A stretch of DNA of 64,000 nt from contig NC_135563.1 in assembly GCF_964340395.1 (NCBI RefSeq), positions 8,407,155 through 8,471,154 on the forward strand. The letters run 5' to 3'. The notes beneath the pieces are model-generated. The model did not search any database. It worked only from the letters and a program-made list of their open reading frames with translations, and had not been told where the DNA came from. Shown one piece after another: positions 11,142 to 24,626 of the stretch (positions are counted from its first letter, which is position 1; each line of letters opens with the position of its first letter). Source of the DNA: Glandiceps talaboti (Eukaryota; Hemichordata; Enteropneusta; Spengelidae). The position numbers and the translations under genes are program-made.

Positions 11142-11796
11142 TTACAGGAATTCAGAGTTTATCCAAGCCATTTCAGTACACAAATGATGGCGTCCTGCAT
11201 ATTTTCCATAATCTACGTTCCTTGACACCTGGTTTTCTTGGGCAGACCAAAGACGAAAACCATAATCTTCCTGTAGAGCAAGTAACAGCTGGTAAATTGC
11301 TGTAATTGACGTATTGGTCTTCGTTACTCTCTGCAAATGCAATTCAAAATCCATTTGTTTGACATACCTTAGCACACCACTCGTGATAAGCTGTGGTAAT
11401 ACTGACAATTCACTTCCCTCGATGTCAAATTTTAACACGTCTAGAGGTTTCTGTAGAAAGTATAAACAAAGGCAATGAGCTCAATACTGGCGGTTGCAAA
11501 ATAATTCATTCAAATTTTGCCATGTTAATGGAAATGAAATGTTTTTTATGACATGTTTATTATCAAATTACTTTGAAAAAGAATACATGAAAGTAATGAA
11601 ATATGAGCAATTGCAAATCGACTTAAATACATTGATACATTATCTAGCTTGTTAGGTAAATATCCCCGCATCAAGGCTTGTTTTTGGAGTAAATGAATAT
11701 GGCATGACAACATATCGTGAACAAACTAAAACTTGACATTGCGTGAAACTTATATGTCCTCAATAAATATAAAAAATATTACTATGTATTAATGTC

Positions 11797-11865
<69 letters not shown>

Positions 11866-11898
11866 TCCTCCGTGTGTCCGTCTGTCTGTCTGTCTGTC

Positions 11899-11941
<43 letters not shown>

Positions 11942-14900
11942 TTACGCTTGTATGTATATCGGTCTGAAGGACAGGCAGTTGAATCGAAATGAATTTCTTA
12001 AATCATGGAAAGCTACTTAAAAATCATGGCTTGAGCAAAGGCTCTTTCTGCCATGAACCAAATATTGTAGTGATGTTTATACATTTGTGAGTATTTCAAC
12101 AATTCTGCATTTCTATTTACAATGTTGTAATATGAATTTGCTGTATTGTCACGTCTACAAATACAACTTTATTTTATTGACGTTATGACAAAAGAGTATG
12201 TTACCTTTACGTGTTCCAGTGTGCGTCTCAAGCTTTCCAGTGTTCGGCATTTCATCTTCTCAGTGTCTTCGTCTTTATCACAAAGTCCATAATCATAGAA
12301 CCATATGTGTTTGGAACGCTTGTGTGCACTCAGATTAATACTACGGGAATGAAACATATGTAGGATTTAAACTCAAATGAATGGAAAATGTTCACAATGC
12401 ATATGTATTTATAACCTGCGCATTTAACTAATGATGATGTACATATATGTATGTGTACATGTTTGGTAGAATAACATGCGTGGCAACCTTTGTGTGTTTT
12501 AAACTATACGAGGTTAGCTCAGTTAACCAAAATATAAAAGCCAATTGATAGTCCAACATTAAAGTTCATATTTTAAATGCTTATTTCAAAACCCACTGTA
12601 GGTGTATATTTTATTATCTCTTTTGCCCCTTATATATCACTTGATAGTTACCACGTTTTGTCAGTGGTCAATATGCGAAGAGTCTAATGACCAGTAACAC
12701 CAGAGGATCGTCCAACGAAATCAAAGTGCAATGGTCATGCGTCCACAAAATTGAACTGCTTAGACATGTCTCCTTCTTGTGGTTGATTGTGCTCTGCATT
12801 GCTGCAGAATGTGTGGGGCACAGTTTCACTGGTAATATATTACCTTATAATGAATGGAAGTGTTTAAAGTATTTGATTATACATACGTTGGATCGAAGCT
12901 GTACACATCACAACCATAATCAGCCATAGCATCATCAAAAGACCAGTCGTTAGCAATTCTAAAAAAGGTGATATTTTGTAAACTGAAAATTTGCACATGA
13001 CGCTGTGCTTTGAAATATTTGAAATCTTTCGTTTGTGTTTTCAAAAAAAGTCAAATCAGACTTCTCTACAATCATTAGTAATTATGACCCCTTCCTGTTC
13101 AGTAGGATACCAAAAACCATACCTCAACCAAAGTAATATCTAATTCATGGACGTGTCAGAATATGCTACATACTAGGCCACATACATGTAGTATGAGAAA
13201 GGATCTCCATTTTCGCAAAATTAGGTATGACAATAGTGTGGGTTGGGTTTCTGCTCGAGGGTCCTACGGGATCCAGATGGGGATGGTATAAGGTACACAC
13301 AAGCAGAGACTTGTCTTTGACACAAGCGCAAATATGTTGTACAATTTTGTTCTTTTCATCGCTAAATTCTTGAAACTGGAGTATTGCATACCCTGTGCAT
13401 CACGCTAAGCACATAAATTCCAGCTGCATATCATCATGTGTTATGGACATCTTTAGTGATTGCACAAATAATAAAGTCACAGTTAACTATTTTATCGACC
13501 ATGATTGTCTGTCACTTACCCAAAGGAATACACGAGGCAATTGTTAGGCTTTATCCCCATATCCATACAGACATTCCAGCCACCATCCTTCAAGTGTCCC
13601 ATTCGACGGTTCTCTGAACAGCTGTATTGTAGAGTTGTAGTTGTATTAAATAATAATCCATATGCTTGAGCAAGGGTAGTTGAATTCTCCTGTTTGCCTT
13701 GTAGACTGACGATCTCTGGAGATGGTCTTTGCTGATGATCTTGTCGATACTTCTTGTTTTCCTCAGATACATCCGAGAGTTGTTTTCTCTGTACACATTT
13801 TGGCACATTGTAGACATATAGAACCTGTGATTACATTAAAATTACAACGTTTAACTATTCAGTAGCTTAATTCACCGAGGCCTCTTCTCCAAAACAAATC
13901 AAACGAAATTGTTGACATGGTGTTTTATTGTCTGGTCAGGATAGTAGATATAGTTGACTTGCCCACAACCACACCTTCCTGGTCGGTCCTCATTGAATGG
14001 TCATGGAGTGGAATGAAACGGCCACCACCGAATCTATGGCCAAAGTGAAAGCGTCTCTTCCTTGAAGAATATACTCTTGGATACCTAGATTTTAACTGAA
14101 TGCCTTCCATAAGGATAAAGTCTTTAGATTTTCGCTCTAACGCACAATAATTGTTAGTATGCAACATAATATATGCGATCAGCTATGTTACAGTACCAAA
14201 TTGAATTGAATTTGAAGTATGCATTTGAAGATATAGCCTAATAACTGAAAATAATTAATTATGCCAATGAGTAATTAAAACTAAAATCTACATCACAAAG
14301 ATATTTAGAAGCTGTGCACACTGTTGTGGGAAATTGAATTGGATTTGAAAAGCTCATTCTAAAGATTTAGCCTAATTACTTAAAATCGTTAATCATGCAA
14401 ATGATTCATTAAAGCTAAGTGTTATATCAATAAGCATTATGAAACATGTACACCGTACCCTGGTGCCATGAATTGGTACAAATTATATAGAACTTGAAGC
14501 ATGCACCACTCACATATAGCTTAATTACTGAAAATCATTAATTATGCAAATGATTGATTGACACTAAATGCTACATTAACAAGCTTTTCAGGACATGTGC
14601 TCTTTGTTTTGTTTGAAGTATTTACCAATTTATATTTAATTTGAAGTTTGCATTCTTAAAATATAGCCTTATTACCGAAAACCGTGAATTATGGAAATGA
14701 CTCATTAATATATGTGGAATGTTTACCAAAATGTACAAATTCTAGCCATTACCCTAAAGAACTTGTGTACCAAATTATGTTTGAATTGAGTCAGTCGTTT
14801 TTGAGAAAACGACGACACAGACAGACCTACATACACAGACTTTTCATCACTTAAATATAATCTTCCCTTTCGGAAGGTAAAAATGCCTCACCCTAAATTA

Positions 14901-16601
14901 TGTGGATATGCAAATAGTGCCATATATGTCCTATATATTGTTAATGCATTACATTAGTGTCCACCGAGTGAGTACGAGAACATTTGTTACTTCACTTCAA
15001 TCATAGTCATCTCAATCCTACGTCCACACTTCAACTTTTGCAACATGCAGTATCATGATGTGACGACATAATAATCAAAAGTCTCATTTCTTGTTCATAT
15101 ATGATCAAGGTTACGTCTGGAAGACTACCACTCAATAAGTTGACAACAAACCCCTGTGATAGTACAACCATTGCTGCACTTCTCCACATATAATATCACA
15201 GTACCCCATGTCGCGAAAATGTGTACTCGAGGTATTTACACGAGTGCTCGGAATGTACTCTGCAGCAGTACTTTTCACAGGTGTAACGAGTGGAAGTGAA
15301 GCAGTAAACACTGCAAGTACCAGTGCAAGCTTGAGTGCAAATAACCCTGAGTACCCACACTGGTCATGGTATTCAGACAGAATGTGATATTGCTATTATC
15401 ACATGTTTGTATGAAACAGCCAATTTCCACAAAAGTTATACTGTGCGATCGCGCGTGTACAGCGAACAGTAGTGTCCTCATTTGCATTTCATTTGCATAC
15501 GCATAAATAGTATATGCACACACTGGTGCAAGTAATCTCTGGTGCATACAATTTATGCAATCTGATTAAAATATGTTGTAGTAAACTTAGTGCGATTTCT
15601 TTATTTACCACTTTTTCCTACTTTTGTATTATTGCTGTTTGCTCTTTTTTTGTCAAGAGTGAGCACCTTGTTCCTACACAATACCATATGAATTCTCGTT
15701 CAAATCCCGCATGCTGATCAGTTTTACTCCACCAAATTAAGAGAATGCGTAATTTACATCGAAACCACGCACGGCTGGTATTGTAGTGTTGAAATGTTCT
15801 ATATTAATGATAGAAATAAAACCGAGAATACACACATTTAATACCTCTAAACTAGTCCTACATAACAAGTACATGAATAGCGTTTGGTGGTTCTCTTTGT
15901 TTCAATTTGGATCATTGAGTGTTATATTATTCAAGATGGATTCTAATTGGCTACTATAACACATAAGAACGGGATCGATGTGAATGTGATATCCTATGGT
16001 ATTGTGTCAGATGTATACGTAGGAACAAGGCACTCGTAGAACAAAAGAGAAAAAACCACAGGCTGTGAGAAAACATAGGTAATTAAAGAAATCGCACCAA
16101 ATTCACTCAATCAGATTTTAATCACATTGGTACATACATTATTAAGATCTGTGAGACTGATCTCAAGGTTTGATGTTGAGATAAACACAATAAAGATAAC
16201 ACACAAGATCCCGTACACAGTGCCCACTCTGTATTTTGTTAGATGACAAAAAGCAAAAGACGAATGTAATAAAATATAGAACAGGCACTGGGTAAGGGGT
16301 GTCTGTGTGTTATCTTTATTGTGTCTATCTCAACATGAAGCCTGGTGATCAGTCTCACTGATCTTGATACACCGTTTAAAAGCATTTTGCAAGCTGAGAT
16401 GAAATCTCCAGTATTATTTACTTGCTATAGTCCCGGAATCCATCATTGCAAAAAATAATAACGTAAGAGGTCGAGGAATTTGAGACAAATTATAAACTCT
16501 TCAGTCATTTCTTTGCTCGCATATTTATATTTTCTACTCACCAACATTGCTATCATACCAAGCAACACTAAATGTATGATGTAATGATTCGTTGTCTTCA
16601 T
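11142..16601 (-). CDS. METTL24-like: METTL24-like type II membrane methyltransferase, copy B (5 exons, 293 aa)
   Basis: The exons are 16542-16601, 13520-13824, 12887-12958, 12205-12340 and 11142-11450, with GT-AG borders and compatible phases. The product is 293 aa because the stem carries one 37-residue unit instead of two, and every other exon has the same length as in copy A. The anchor reads [13 protein letters not shown] then VLYVYNV. The core [20 protein letters not shown] and [20 protein letters not shown] and the signature [14 protein letters not shown] are intact. The tail is IN(S)EFL as in A and C. I see no stop or frameshift, so this is probably a functional paralogue. It lies between the two halves of polycystin debris. 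Function is as for copy A, and splicing is inferred. Confidence 0.85.
11451..12204 (-). other. Intron 4 of copy B with TGTC microsatellite
   Basis: A (TGTC)n array of about 135 bp spans 11803-11940. Flanking sequence aligns with intron 4 of A and C. Confidence 0.8.
13651..13761 (-). repeat. Single 37-codon stem unit in copy B
   Basis: Reads [19 protein letters not shown] followed by LQGKQENS. Copies A and C have two units here. Confidence 0.8.
14088..14882. mobile_element. TIR element in intron 1 of copy B
   Basis: Starts TTTTAACTGAATGCCTTCCA and ends CTTTCGGAAGGTAAAAATG, inverted with respect to each other. Inside are at least three degenerate units carrying ATTAATTATGCAAATGA, spaced about 135-150 bp. 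No coding capacity is visible. Copy A retains only the first part. Confidence 0.55.
14883..16541 (-). other. Distal part of intron 1 of copy B
   Basis: Shares blocks with intron 1 of copy C (for example GTTGAAATGTTCTATATTAA at about 15788 and 29431) but not with copy A. It contains a foldback at 16145-16365. No gene recognised. Confidence 0.6.
16145..16365. repeat. Foldback element in intron 1 of copy B
   Basis: Arms of about 95 bp (16145-16240 and 16272-16365) share GATAACACACAAGAT, GTACACAGTGCCCACTCTGT and GAGACTGATC in opposite orientations around a 30-bp loop. Copy C has the right arm and a truncated left arm at about 29928-30087. Confidence 0.85.
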
Positions 16602-16740
16602 TTTCACTACAGACACCATGGAATGTCACATCATACGTGGTATTTGCACGTCATTCTAATGACACAATTACGTCAGCCCGGCTGTTCACATTATGCTTAA
16701 TTGAACACTATAATATGATAAGCTTGTCAATTTCCCTTTT
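16602..16740 (-). promoter_or_regulatory. Conserved block upstream of copy B start codon
   Basis: Aligns with the upstream blocks of A and C, including CCATGG and the TATA-like CACTATAATA (plus strand, 16707-16716) about 110 bp from the ATG. Confidence 0.45.
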
Positions 16741-16774
16741 ACAGTGAAATTCACATGACCAGCATGAAGGGAAT

Positions 16775-17104
16775 AGATTCAGCCCGGGGTTAGACCCTGC
16801 CGTAGAATTGGTGTTGCTCCACAAAAGCACAGAGCAGCTCATTGATCATGGACAATTACCTTCCAGTGATGTGCCGGTTGTGTATGGAGTTTGGATGGGC
16901 TCCATTTCTGCAAAGATTCACACTGAGACCACCAAACTTCCCCACTGTGTTGGTTCATTGGAGGGTAATATTGGCACTAGTACTTCTATTGTTCTTACAG
17001 AGGAGCAGAGGACAGCATTCGAAACCATGTTTGGTGAGTCTGTTTCGACTGGCCAACTGGTGAGAATTGCTGTCAGCATCGCCCCACTAGCTATGATAAG
17101 GTAA
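16775..17104 (+). CDS. Unrecognised coding-like fragment
   Basis: An open frame of about 105 codons beginning in or before RFSPGLDPAVELVLLHKSTE and ending SIAPLAMIR, then a stop. Its composition looks coding (few low-complexity residues, balanced codons), but I recognise no domain. It begins exactly where homology to the copy A upstream hairpin ends, and its 3' end is partly duplicated at about 17245-17340. It may belong to the same mobile or gene remnant as the TatD-like fragment just downstream. Start and end are uncertain. Confidence 0.3.
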   Translation, partial: RFSPGLDPAVELVLLHKSTEQLIDHGQLPSSDVPVVYGVWMGSISAKIHTETTKLPHCVGSLEGNIGTSTSIVLTEEQRTAFETMFGESVSTGQLVRIAVSIAPLAMIR

Positions 17105-17345
17105 TCTTGACATTCTCAATACCCGAACCAAAATATAGCTTTTGGGTGGTGTCGATGTTTAATGTAACCAAACAAAGTTCTAGGGGATTGTTGCTACCCG
17201 CACTACTGAGAGTATATGATTTGCACTTTCATTTTGATCGTATTCTGTCAGCGGACTGGTTGGCATCGCCCCTCTAGCTACGATGAGGTAATCTTGGCAT
17301 CCTCAATACACGAACATAAGGTAGAGGTGTCGATGTTTACTGTAA
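17045..17345 (+). repeat. Diverged tandem duplication
   Basis: The stretch CATCGCCCCACTAGCTATGA, TAATCTTGACATTCTCAATA and GTGTCGATGTTTAATGTAAC (about 17080-17168) recurs as CATCGCCCCTCTAGCTACGA, TAATCTTGGCATCCTCAATA and GTGTCGATGTTTACTGTAAC (about 17266-17346). Confidence 0.75.
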
Positions 17346-17355
17346 CTCTGAGTCA

Positions 17356-17607
17356 TACCCAACTCTGCCTTCTGCCAACAACCATTGGGAGGTAGCAGTT
17401 GGAATACATCCTAAGCATGCAGGCAGGGTGGCACCCCAGTCGTTCCATCGACTCAAAAAACTGGTCCAATCTCCCCATGTGGCAGCTTTAGGGAAGGTTG
17501 GGATACACTGGTCTGTAGCCAAAACAAAATGGCAGCATCCTACGCCAGGTATTGCAATTGTACACACCAGGGAAAGCCATAACACGAGGCATCTGTATGG
17601 CTTCTAG
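17356..17607 (+). pseudogene. TatD-like metal-dependent nuclease fragment, catalytically dead
   Basis: One plus-strand frame reads YPTLPSANNHWEVAVGIHPK, then HAGRVAPQSFHRLKKLVQSP, then HVAALGKVGIHWSV, and ends at TAG. The GIHPKHA motif and the vvAiGEiGLDws position match TatD-type hydrolases. The metal-binding Glu of GE and the Asp of GLD are replaced by Lys and His. Only part of the domain remains. The minus-strand ORF over the same bases is a shadow. The assignment comes from motif recall and needs a profile search. Confidence 0.5.
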
Positions 17608-17830
17608 AGTGAAGGTAGCCCCTCTATTCCACCAGTGGGGACAGTTGGGTTTATGGCAATGGCAGTGAGCAAGCAAGCCTCTATATTCCACCAGAGGGGA
17701 AATCGAGGTTTCCCTAAACTGACTAAAATGGGTCCGGCCAGTTTATTTTTAAGTTGTATATAGTTAGTAAAATAACTTTACACTGAGGTTATGTCTATAA
17801 ATAATACCATGAACCATACAGTTCTAGATA
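17608..17830. other. Continuation of the TatD-like remnant, no frame
   Basis: Contains CCTCTATTCCACCAGTGGGG and CCTCTATATTCCACCAGAGG as a short direct repeat. No continuous frame. Confidence 0.4.
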
Positions 17831-17831
17831 G

Positions 17832-19697
<1,866 letters not shown>

Positions 19698-19920
19698 CTC
19701 TATCCAATTCCAGAAGGCAGTGAAATGGATAATCCTTTCCCGATATATACTTCTCCCTTTTGCAATTACGTAATACACCAAAATACCAACAAATACCAAT
19801 TGTAAGTTGGCGATAAATACCCAGTAACTACCAATGTAATCATCGAAACGGAATATTTCCACTCTTGGATGAGTTCGTAATCCACCAGTTGTAGGAAATT
19901 CAATTAGCAGCACGACTAGT
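19698..19920 (-). pseudogene. Polycystin-like channel-domain exon (intact frame)
   Basis: After a pyrimidine-rich acceptor (TTTTTCGTCTCCAG) the frame reads LVVLLIEFPTTGGLRTHPRV, EIFRFDDYIGSYWVFIANLQ and LVFVGILVYYVIAKG, ending FTAFWNWIE at GAG|GTAAAAG. This is the PKD channel pattern (kLL.EFPatGG...y.Y.gsyd.f.a.cE..F..f..y.......w...WN.le). It joins in phase with the exon ending at 20664. The exon itself is open, but no later channel exons are found downstream, so I treat it as part of a broken gene. Confidence 0.7.
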
Positions 19921-20663
19921 CTGGAGACGAAAAACAGTAGTGTTCCGTAAAATGATATATTCGTAGAGTAAAGAATCGCCGGATCACTAGTTATGGATGT
20001 GTTGTGGGGGTGGGGGTGGGGATTGGGGGAGGTCATATGTCAAACCATTGGTGCACTTATTTCCTATCTAAAATTAATTTTCAAGTAGAATCATGTTGAA
20101 CATTCATTTGTTGTTACAAGAATTGTGTGTCGTTTGTTCTTCATGAAACAAATCACCGATCGCATCTGTCTCTCTCAAAGTAAATAATGATACCATGTTG
20201 TTTTAATCCAACATACATAGTCGAGGTATAATGCAATATCTGTAAAACTAGAATACCTATCGTAGTAACTGTTGTGTATTATCTGTAATCAGGCTCCCTC
20301 AGAGAATTTCCCACTCCATGTAAGGACTAGCTTTATCTCATTGGTCCCCCTGGTCTTATATATAATCCAATTTAAAACTTGAATACTCGTACTGCATCAA
20401 ACGGTTTCGGTTAAGGTTTTTAGTTCTTTTATTTCAAAAATATTAGTACGCATGGAATATGTCATATGCCGAAGAGATCCCTATCTTTTAATGGGATTTA
20501 GTTTATTATCGTTTTCATTTGATATTTTTGTGATATATATTATTTTAATCAATTTCAATACTCATTAATATAAATGACCGACCAATACATATCTAAGGCT
20601 GGGGAGAACCCCAGTGAGGTATATAATGTATATAACATAATCTCATTAAAGGGATATACTTAC

Positions 20664-20840
20664 CCAAATAGGTTGATATTTGCATTATAGACGAGGTAAT
20701 CTATGATAAGTGCTCTGGAATAGCGATTAATCCATCCATGCTCCAACAATGTCATCGTGGTATTTTAAGCTGATTCCCTATCTTCGCATATTGGTTGGTC
20801 ATCTGTTTAAATTCATATACATTATGCACCACTAAGTATT
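20664..20840 (-). pseudogene. Polycystin-like exon remnant upstream of the channel exon
   Basis: The 3' part reads HGWINRYSRALIIDYLVYNA then NINLFG at a GG|GTAAGT donor, the invariant polycystin pattern WiDr.TRA.f.ef..YNaN.NLF. The frame is blocked upstream by TAA at 20765-20767. In another frame, CLFYDEYLVVHNVYEFKQMT then NQYAKIGNQLK fits the residues that should precede HGWIN. About 23 extra bases separate the two, so the exon carries a frameshifting insertion or lacks a normal acceptor. Confidence 0.6.
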
Positions 20841-22030
20841 CATCATAAAACAGACAATCAGACATTAGGGGTTGTCAAATTAGCATAGCCATTCACAACA
20901 GTTCCTTTTCAGAAACTATGGTTAATTCGCATATGATGGTTAGCCTCTGTATATTACTCTTAAATTGGACACGTGATCTCGTACACCTTGAGATTGAGGG
21001 GGCAATATTACTTAAGCTAGAACGTGGACATAGTATAAAAGTTGTGGGATGGCAAAGGCGATACAACTTCATATTAACATTTAGTATGTTTGCGTCGAGT
21101 TCAACCAGTCATTCAAACACTTCGGCAATATGTCATAAGTTAAAAATGTGTATCCCTGTGCTGGGAAGAGGGCTTGATTTTCTCGCTATGAGCTCAAAAA
21201 GCTATATCCGTTCCTGGGTTCAATCGAATGTTCTGACTCAAACATATATCTTTTTCAATCTATCGTACCACTACCTTTATCGCCCGAAAATCTTGTTTGA
21301 GAATTGACATTAAGGGTATATCAACATTTATTGTGTTTCCAGGGTGAATTCTCCGAGCCCTTTATTGGTTGAATTCAGTACTCCCCATGGAATACTGTCA
21401 GACGGCCATGGAAAATAGTCTACACTGCATTCATGTATATATGTCTGACAGGTGATGGTATGTTGCACAAATCTAGGAGAAGTAATAATACAAAAAGTAT
21501 CACGTCAAATTTATGACAGTACTTCTCAAAAATTGTATTATAATATAGTGTTGCATTCTGTGGAATAAGAAGACATAAGTTTACATTTCAAGTCGTTTTG
21601 AAAATGTGACAGGAGCAGTTACTATGCACAAAGAAAAATTGGAATCGAGATATTTGTAAATATCTATTGGACCCGCAAACTATTACGTCATCGATAATGA
21701 TGTCACCTGCATACTCATTAGTGAGAGTTATTCAGAGATGAAATATGTACCTGCTCGTACTCTAAACTGGAGAAGTCTTGGCTGTGATATTCTGTATGAC
21801 GTCATATCAGTGGTAAAACGTGACAGACTAGCAGGTGATGTGCCACTAGAGTATGGGTACAGTCCTGGTAATAGAGTTAGTAGAGTCCAATCCCAAAATT
21901 TGGTCGTACCGGAGTGAATCTGTAGTATGTCATATGTAATAATAATAATAAAAGACCTATAATTCAGCTTGAATCCAGGATTCTCTCACATTAGTGATAT
22001 CCTATCAATGGAGTAATGCGAATTTTATCT
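20841..22030. other. Spacer between polycystin remnants and inverted repeat
   Basis: Contains a 129-codon plus-strand ORF (20918-21307) with no recognisable domain that I do not trust, and otherwise unique AT-rich sequence. Confidence 0.4.
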
Positions 22031-22226
22031 CTAGTTCTGCCAGTCCGTTGTTGACCGTTGACTGACAATGCTATAGAATAGGTTCGTACAGAGCAAAGGA
22101 ATAATCACATGTACTCCATATGGCTCCACTCACAACACAAAACTAATGTGAGAACCTTGGGAGTGGAAACCATTCTCGCATTAACTTTAATTACCACATT
22201 GGCTTTCATAAAGTACTCATTTTCCC
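22031..22226 (-). repeat. 185-bp inverted duplicate, right copy
   Basis: Reverse complement of 9728-9912, including CTCCATATGGCTCCACTCAC and GAATAATCACATGTACTCC. Confidence 0.85.
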
Positions 22227-22779
22227 GAACTAGTCGAAAATTTATTAAGGAGCTCCTTCCAGGACCCCATTTTAGACCAAACAAAATAAAAAAGTATGAA
22301 ATGCGGACCCCATTTTAGACTCATTAGCTCTCAAAAGACAGTACCCATTTTCAACCAAATGGCGTAAAACCGTACCCCAAATGGTGGCACATATACATAT
22401 ACCCAATAGGTAGGAGTATCCCCCCCCCCTATGACAAATATGGATATGTTGGTTGGTACATGTATTTGAGTTGTTTCCATCTTCCCCATAACAAGTCTGG
22501 ATTTGTGGATCTATTTGCTTGAAGGATGTGTGGGAACCTATTTCCTGCACCATACCCACCCCTAGGTAAATATTACCATAGTTACTCCCTGTTCTATGTC
22601 TAACTGTCAGTTGGCCTTCCGGTGGGTTATCCCTTGAATTGATAACCTCTACTACAGAATCTATCGTAGTATCACCAGCAAAGATGTTGGTCTAGTTTCT
22701 GAGGTCGTTGACATGGTTGGTTTATCCATGCTAGTGCACGTGGTTGTTTTTGGTGTAATTGTACTGTGTACCCCAGTGA
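22227..22779. other. Spacer, no gene
   Basis: Holds a short direct repeat GGACCCCATTTTAGAC (about 22262 and 22307) and a 10-C run at 22420-22429. Confidence 0.5.
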
Positions 22780-23280
22780 TGTATGTATGTATGTATGTAT
22801 GTATGTATGTATGTATGTATGTATGTATGTATGTATGTATGTATGTATACATTCAGATATGTTCAGGTGTTTACCTAACATCTCTGTATCTCGCCGATAT
22901 TTCCTTTCAAAAAGAATATTTATTCGAAACGTCGGATTTTACATCTATTTATATACGGGCTGACTTATAAGTTCCATATGCATTTCTATGTATGTATGTA
23001 TGTATGTATGTATGTATGTATGTATGTATGTATGTATGTATGTATGTATGTATGTATGTATGTTGTATGCATGCATGTATGTATGTATGTATGTATGTAT
23101 GTATGTATGTATGTATGTATGTATGTATGTATGTATGTATGTACGTACGTACGTACGTACGTACGTATGTATGTGTGTATGTATGTATGTATGTATGTAT
23201 GTATGTATGTATGTATGTATGTATGTATGTTATTGTATGTATGCACGCACGCTCGTAACGTGCGTGCGTGCTTGCGTATA

Positions 23281-23341
<61 letters not shown>

Positions 23342-23433
23342 GTATGTATCTATGTATGTATGTATGTATGTATGTATGTATGTATGTATGTATGTATGTA
23401 TGTATGTATGTATGTATGTATGTATGTATGTAT
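22780..23433. repeat. Complex GTAT/ACGT/TCTG array
   Basis: Successive arrays: GTAT 22780-22848, GTAT with GCAT and ACGT variants 22987-23233, TCTG 23281-23338, GTAT 23339-23433. All the long CMYV/HTYI ORFs on both strands come from this. Confidence 0.95.
22849..22950 (+). repeat. Interspersed unit, copy 1
   Basis: ATTCAGATATGTTCAGGTGT through GAATATTTATTCGAAACGTC, flanked by GTAT arrays. It matches 24202-24302 with few differences. Confidence 0.85.
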
Positions 23434-23971
23434 GTTTGACCTGCAGGGTCAAGTATTGATATCAAGCTATTTTATGCACATTGGAGACACTGTAGTTGGT
23501 AAATGCCATCAATTTTTTTAGAAAAAACATTTGGCACATTAAATAAAAGATGAGAAAATACAGTCAGTGCATTTATTTCATCCATTAGTCACACAAAGAT
23601 GTAAAGCTTTTGAATGTTTGTGTCTCCTACGAAGACTTGTTATTTTTGACCGAATACGAGCACTCTCGAACGTTGGCAAGTTGATGAGGGATACGTAGTT
23701 TACGGTTGATTTGTTAAAATGTCCTGAGTTTATGTACTATGGCAGGAAAGGAGTAATTTAATTTAGCAAACACATCCAGAGACCAAACATGTGTGATGCC
23801 TCACTTCGTCTATGTTACGTGTGAACGATATTAATCTCGCCACTATTTCCGATTAAGATAAATACATATAACAAGGGCTTGTTTCCGTTACGAACCAACT
23901 GTTACGTGAAAGAAAACAAGAATTGACACATTTTGTTTTGGTTTAACACGGTGAATATTCACCTGTAATGA

Positions 23972-24121
23972 CAATGTTATGTATGCATGTATGTATGTAT
24001 GTATGTATGTATGTATGTATGTATGTATGTATGTATGTATGTATGTATGTATGTATGTATGTATGTATGTATGTATGTGTGTGTGTATGTGTGTATGTGT
24101 GTGTGTATGTAGGTATGTATG

Positions 24122-24183
<62 letters not shown>

Positions 24184-24301
24184 TGTATGTATGCATGTAT
24201 GTATACATTCAGATATGTTAAGGTGTTTACCTAACATTTCTGTATCTCGCTGATATTTCCTTTCAAAAAGAATATTTATTCGAAACGTCGGATTTTACAT
24301 C

Positions 24302-24335
<34 letters not shown>

Positions 24336-24402
24336 TGTATGTATGTATGTATGTATGTATGTATGTATGTATGTATGTATGCATGTATGTATGTATGCAA
24401 TA
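23972..24402. repeat. GTAT arrays flanking interspersed unit copy 2
   Basis: GTAT array 23972-24204 with GTGT variants, the interspersed unit at 24202-24302, then GTAT again to about 24402. Confidence 0.95.
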
Positions 24403-24626
24403 AAACGACAGACGTCTCAAATGCAAAAGTCTACCACAACAACCACATTTTTTGCAAAACTCTCACATACTCATAATCACTGTATCATTTATTGCAAATC
24501 TTGCACCAAAATCGCCCTTCATCTTAGGTTAAAGAGTGATGTCCCGATTCAAATAAGATAATTAATATCCCCCACAAACCCCTTTCTATAGTAAGGGATA
24601 TTTTGTAAAATAAAAAACAAAAAATA

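Noticed and set aside
12505-12540. GAGGTTAGCTCAGTTAACC, which looks like a tRNA A box
   Set aside because: No B box, no foldable cloverleaf, and it is absent from the equivalent position in copies A and C.
15690-15712. CGTTCAAATCCCG, which looks like a tRNA B box
   Set aside because: No A box at the right distance and no acceptor stem. A related sequence in copy C lacks the motif.
17337-17691. Minus-strand ORFs of 82 and 67 codons
   Set aside because: Antisense shadows of the TatD-like fragment.
19921-20036. N-terminal extension of the minus-strand ORF (His-Pro-rich)
   Set aside because: It precedes a strong acceptor at 19921-19922. In-phase joining to the exon ending at 20664 shows it is intron.
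20918-21307. 129-codon plus-strand ORF
   Set aside because: No domain, no splice context, and it lies between minus-strand polycystin remnants. It may be chance.
22978-23521. Long ORFs of Cys-Met-Tyr-Val or His-Thr-Tyr-Ile repeats on both strands
   Set aside because: They are translations of GTAT/ATAC microsatellites. The same holds at 9.9-10.2, 24.0-24.4, 32.9-33.1, 39.9-40.4, 42.8-43.1 and 45.9-46.1 kb.
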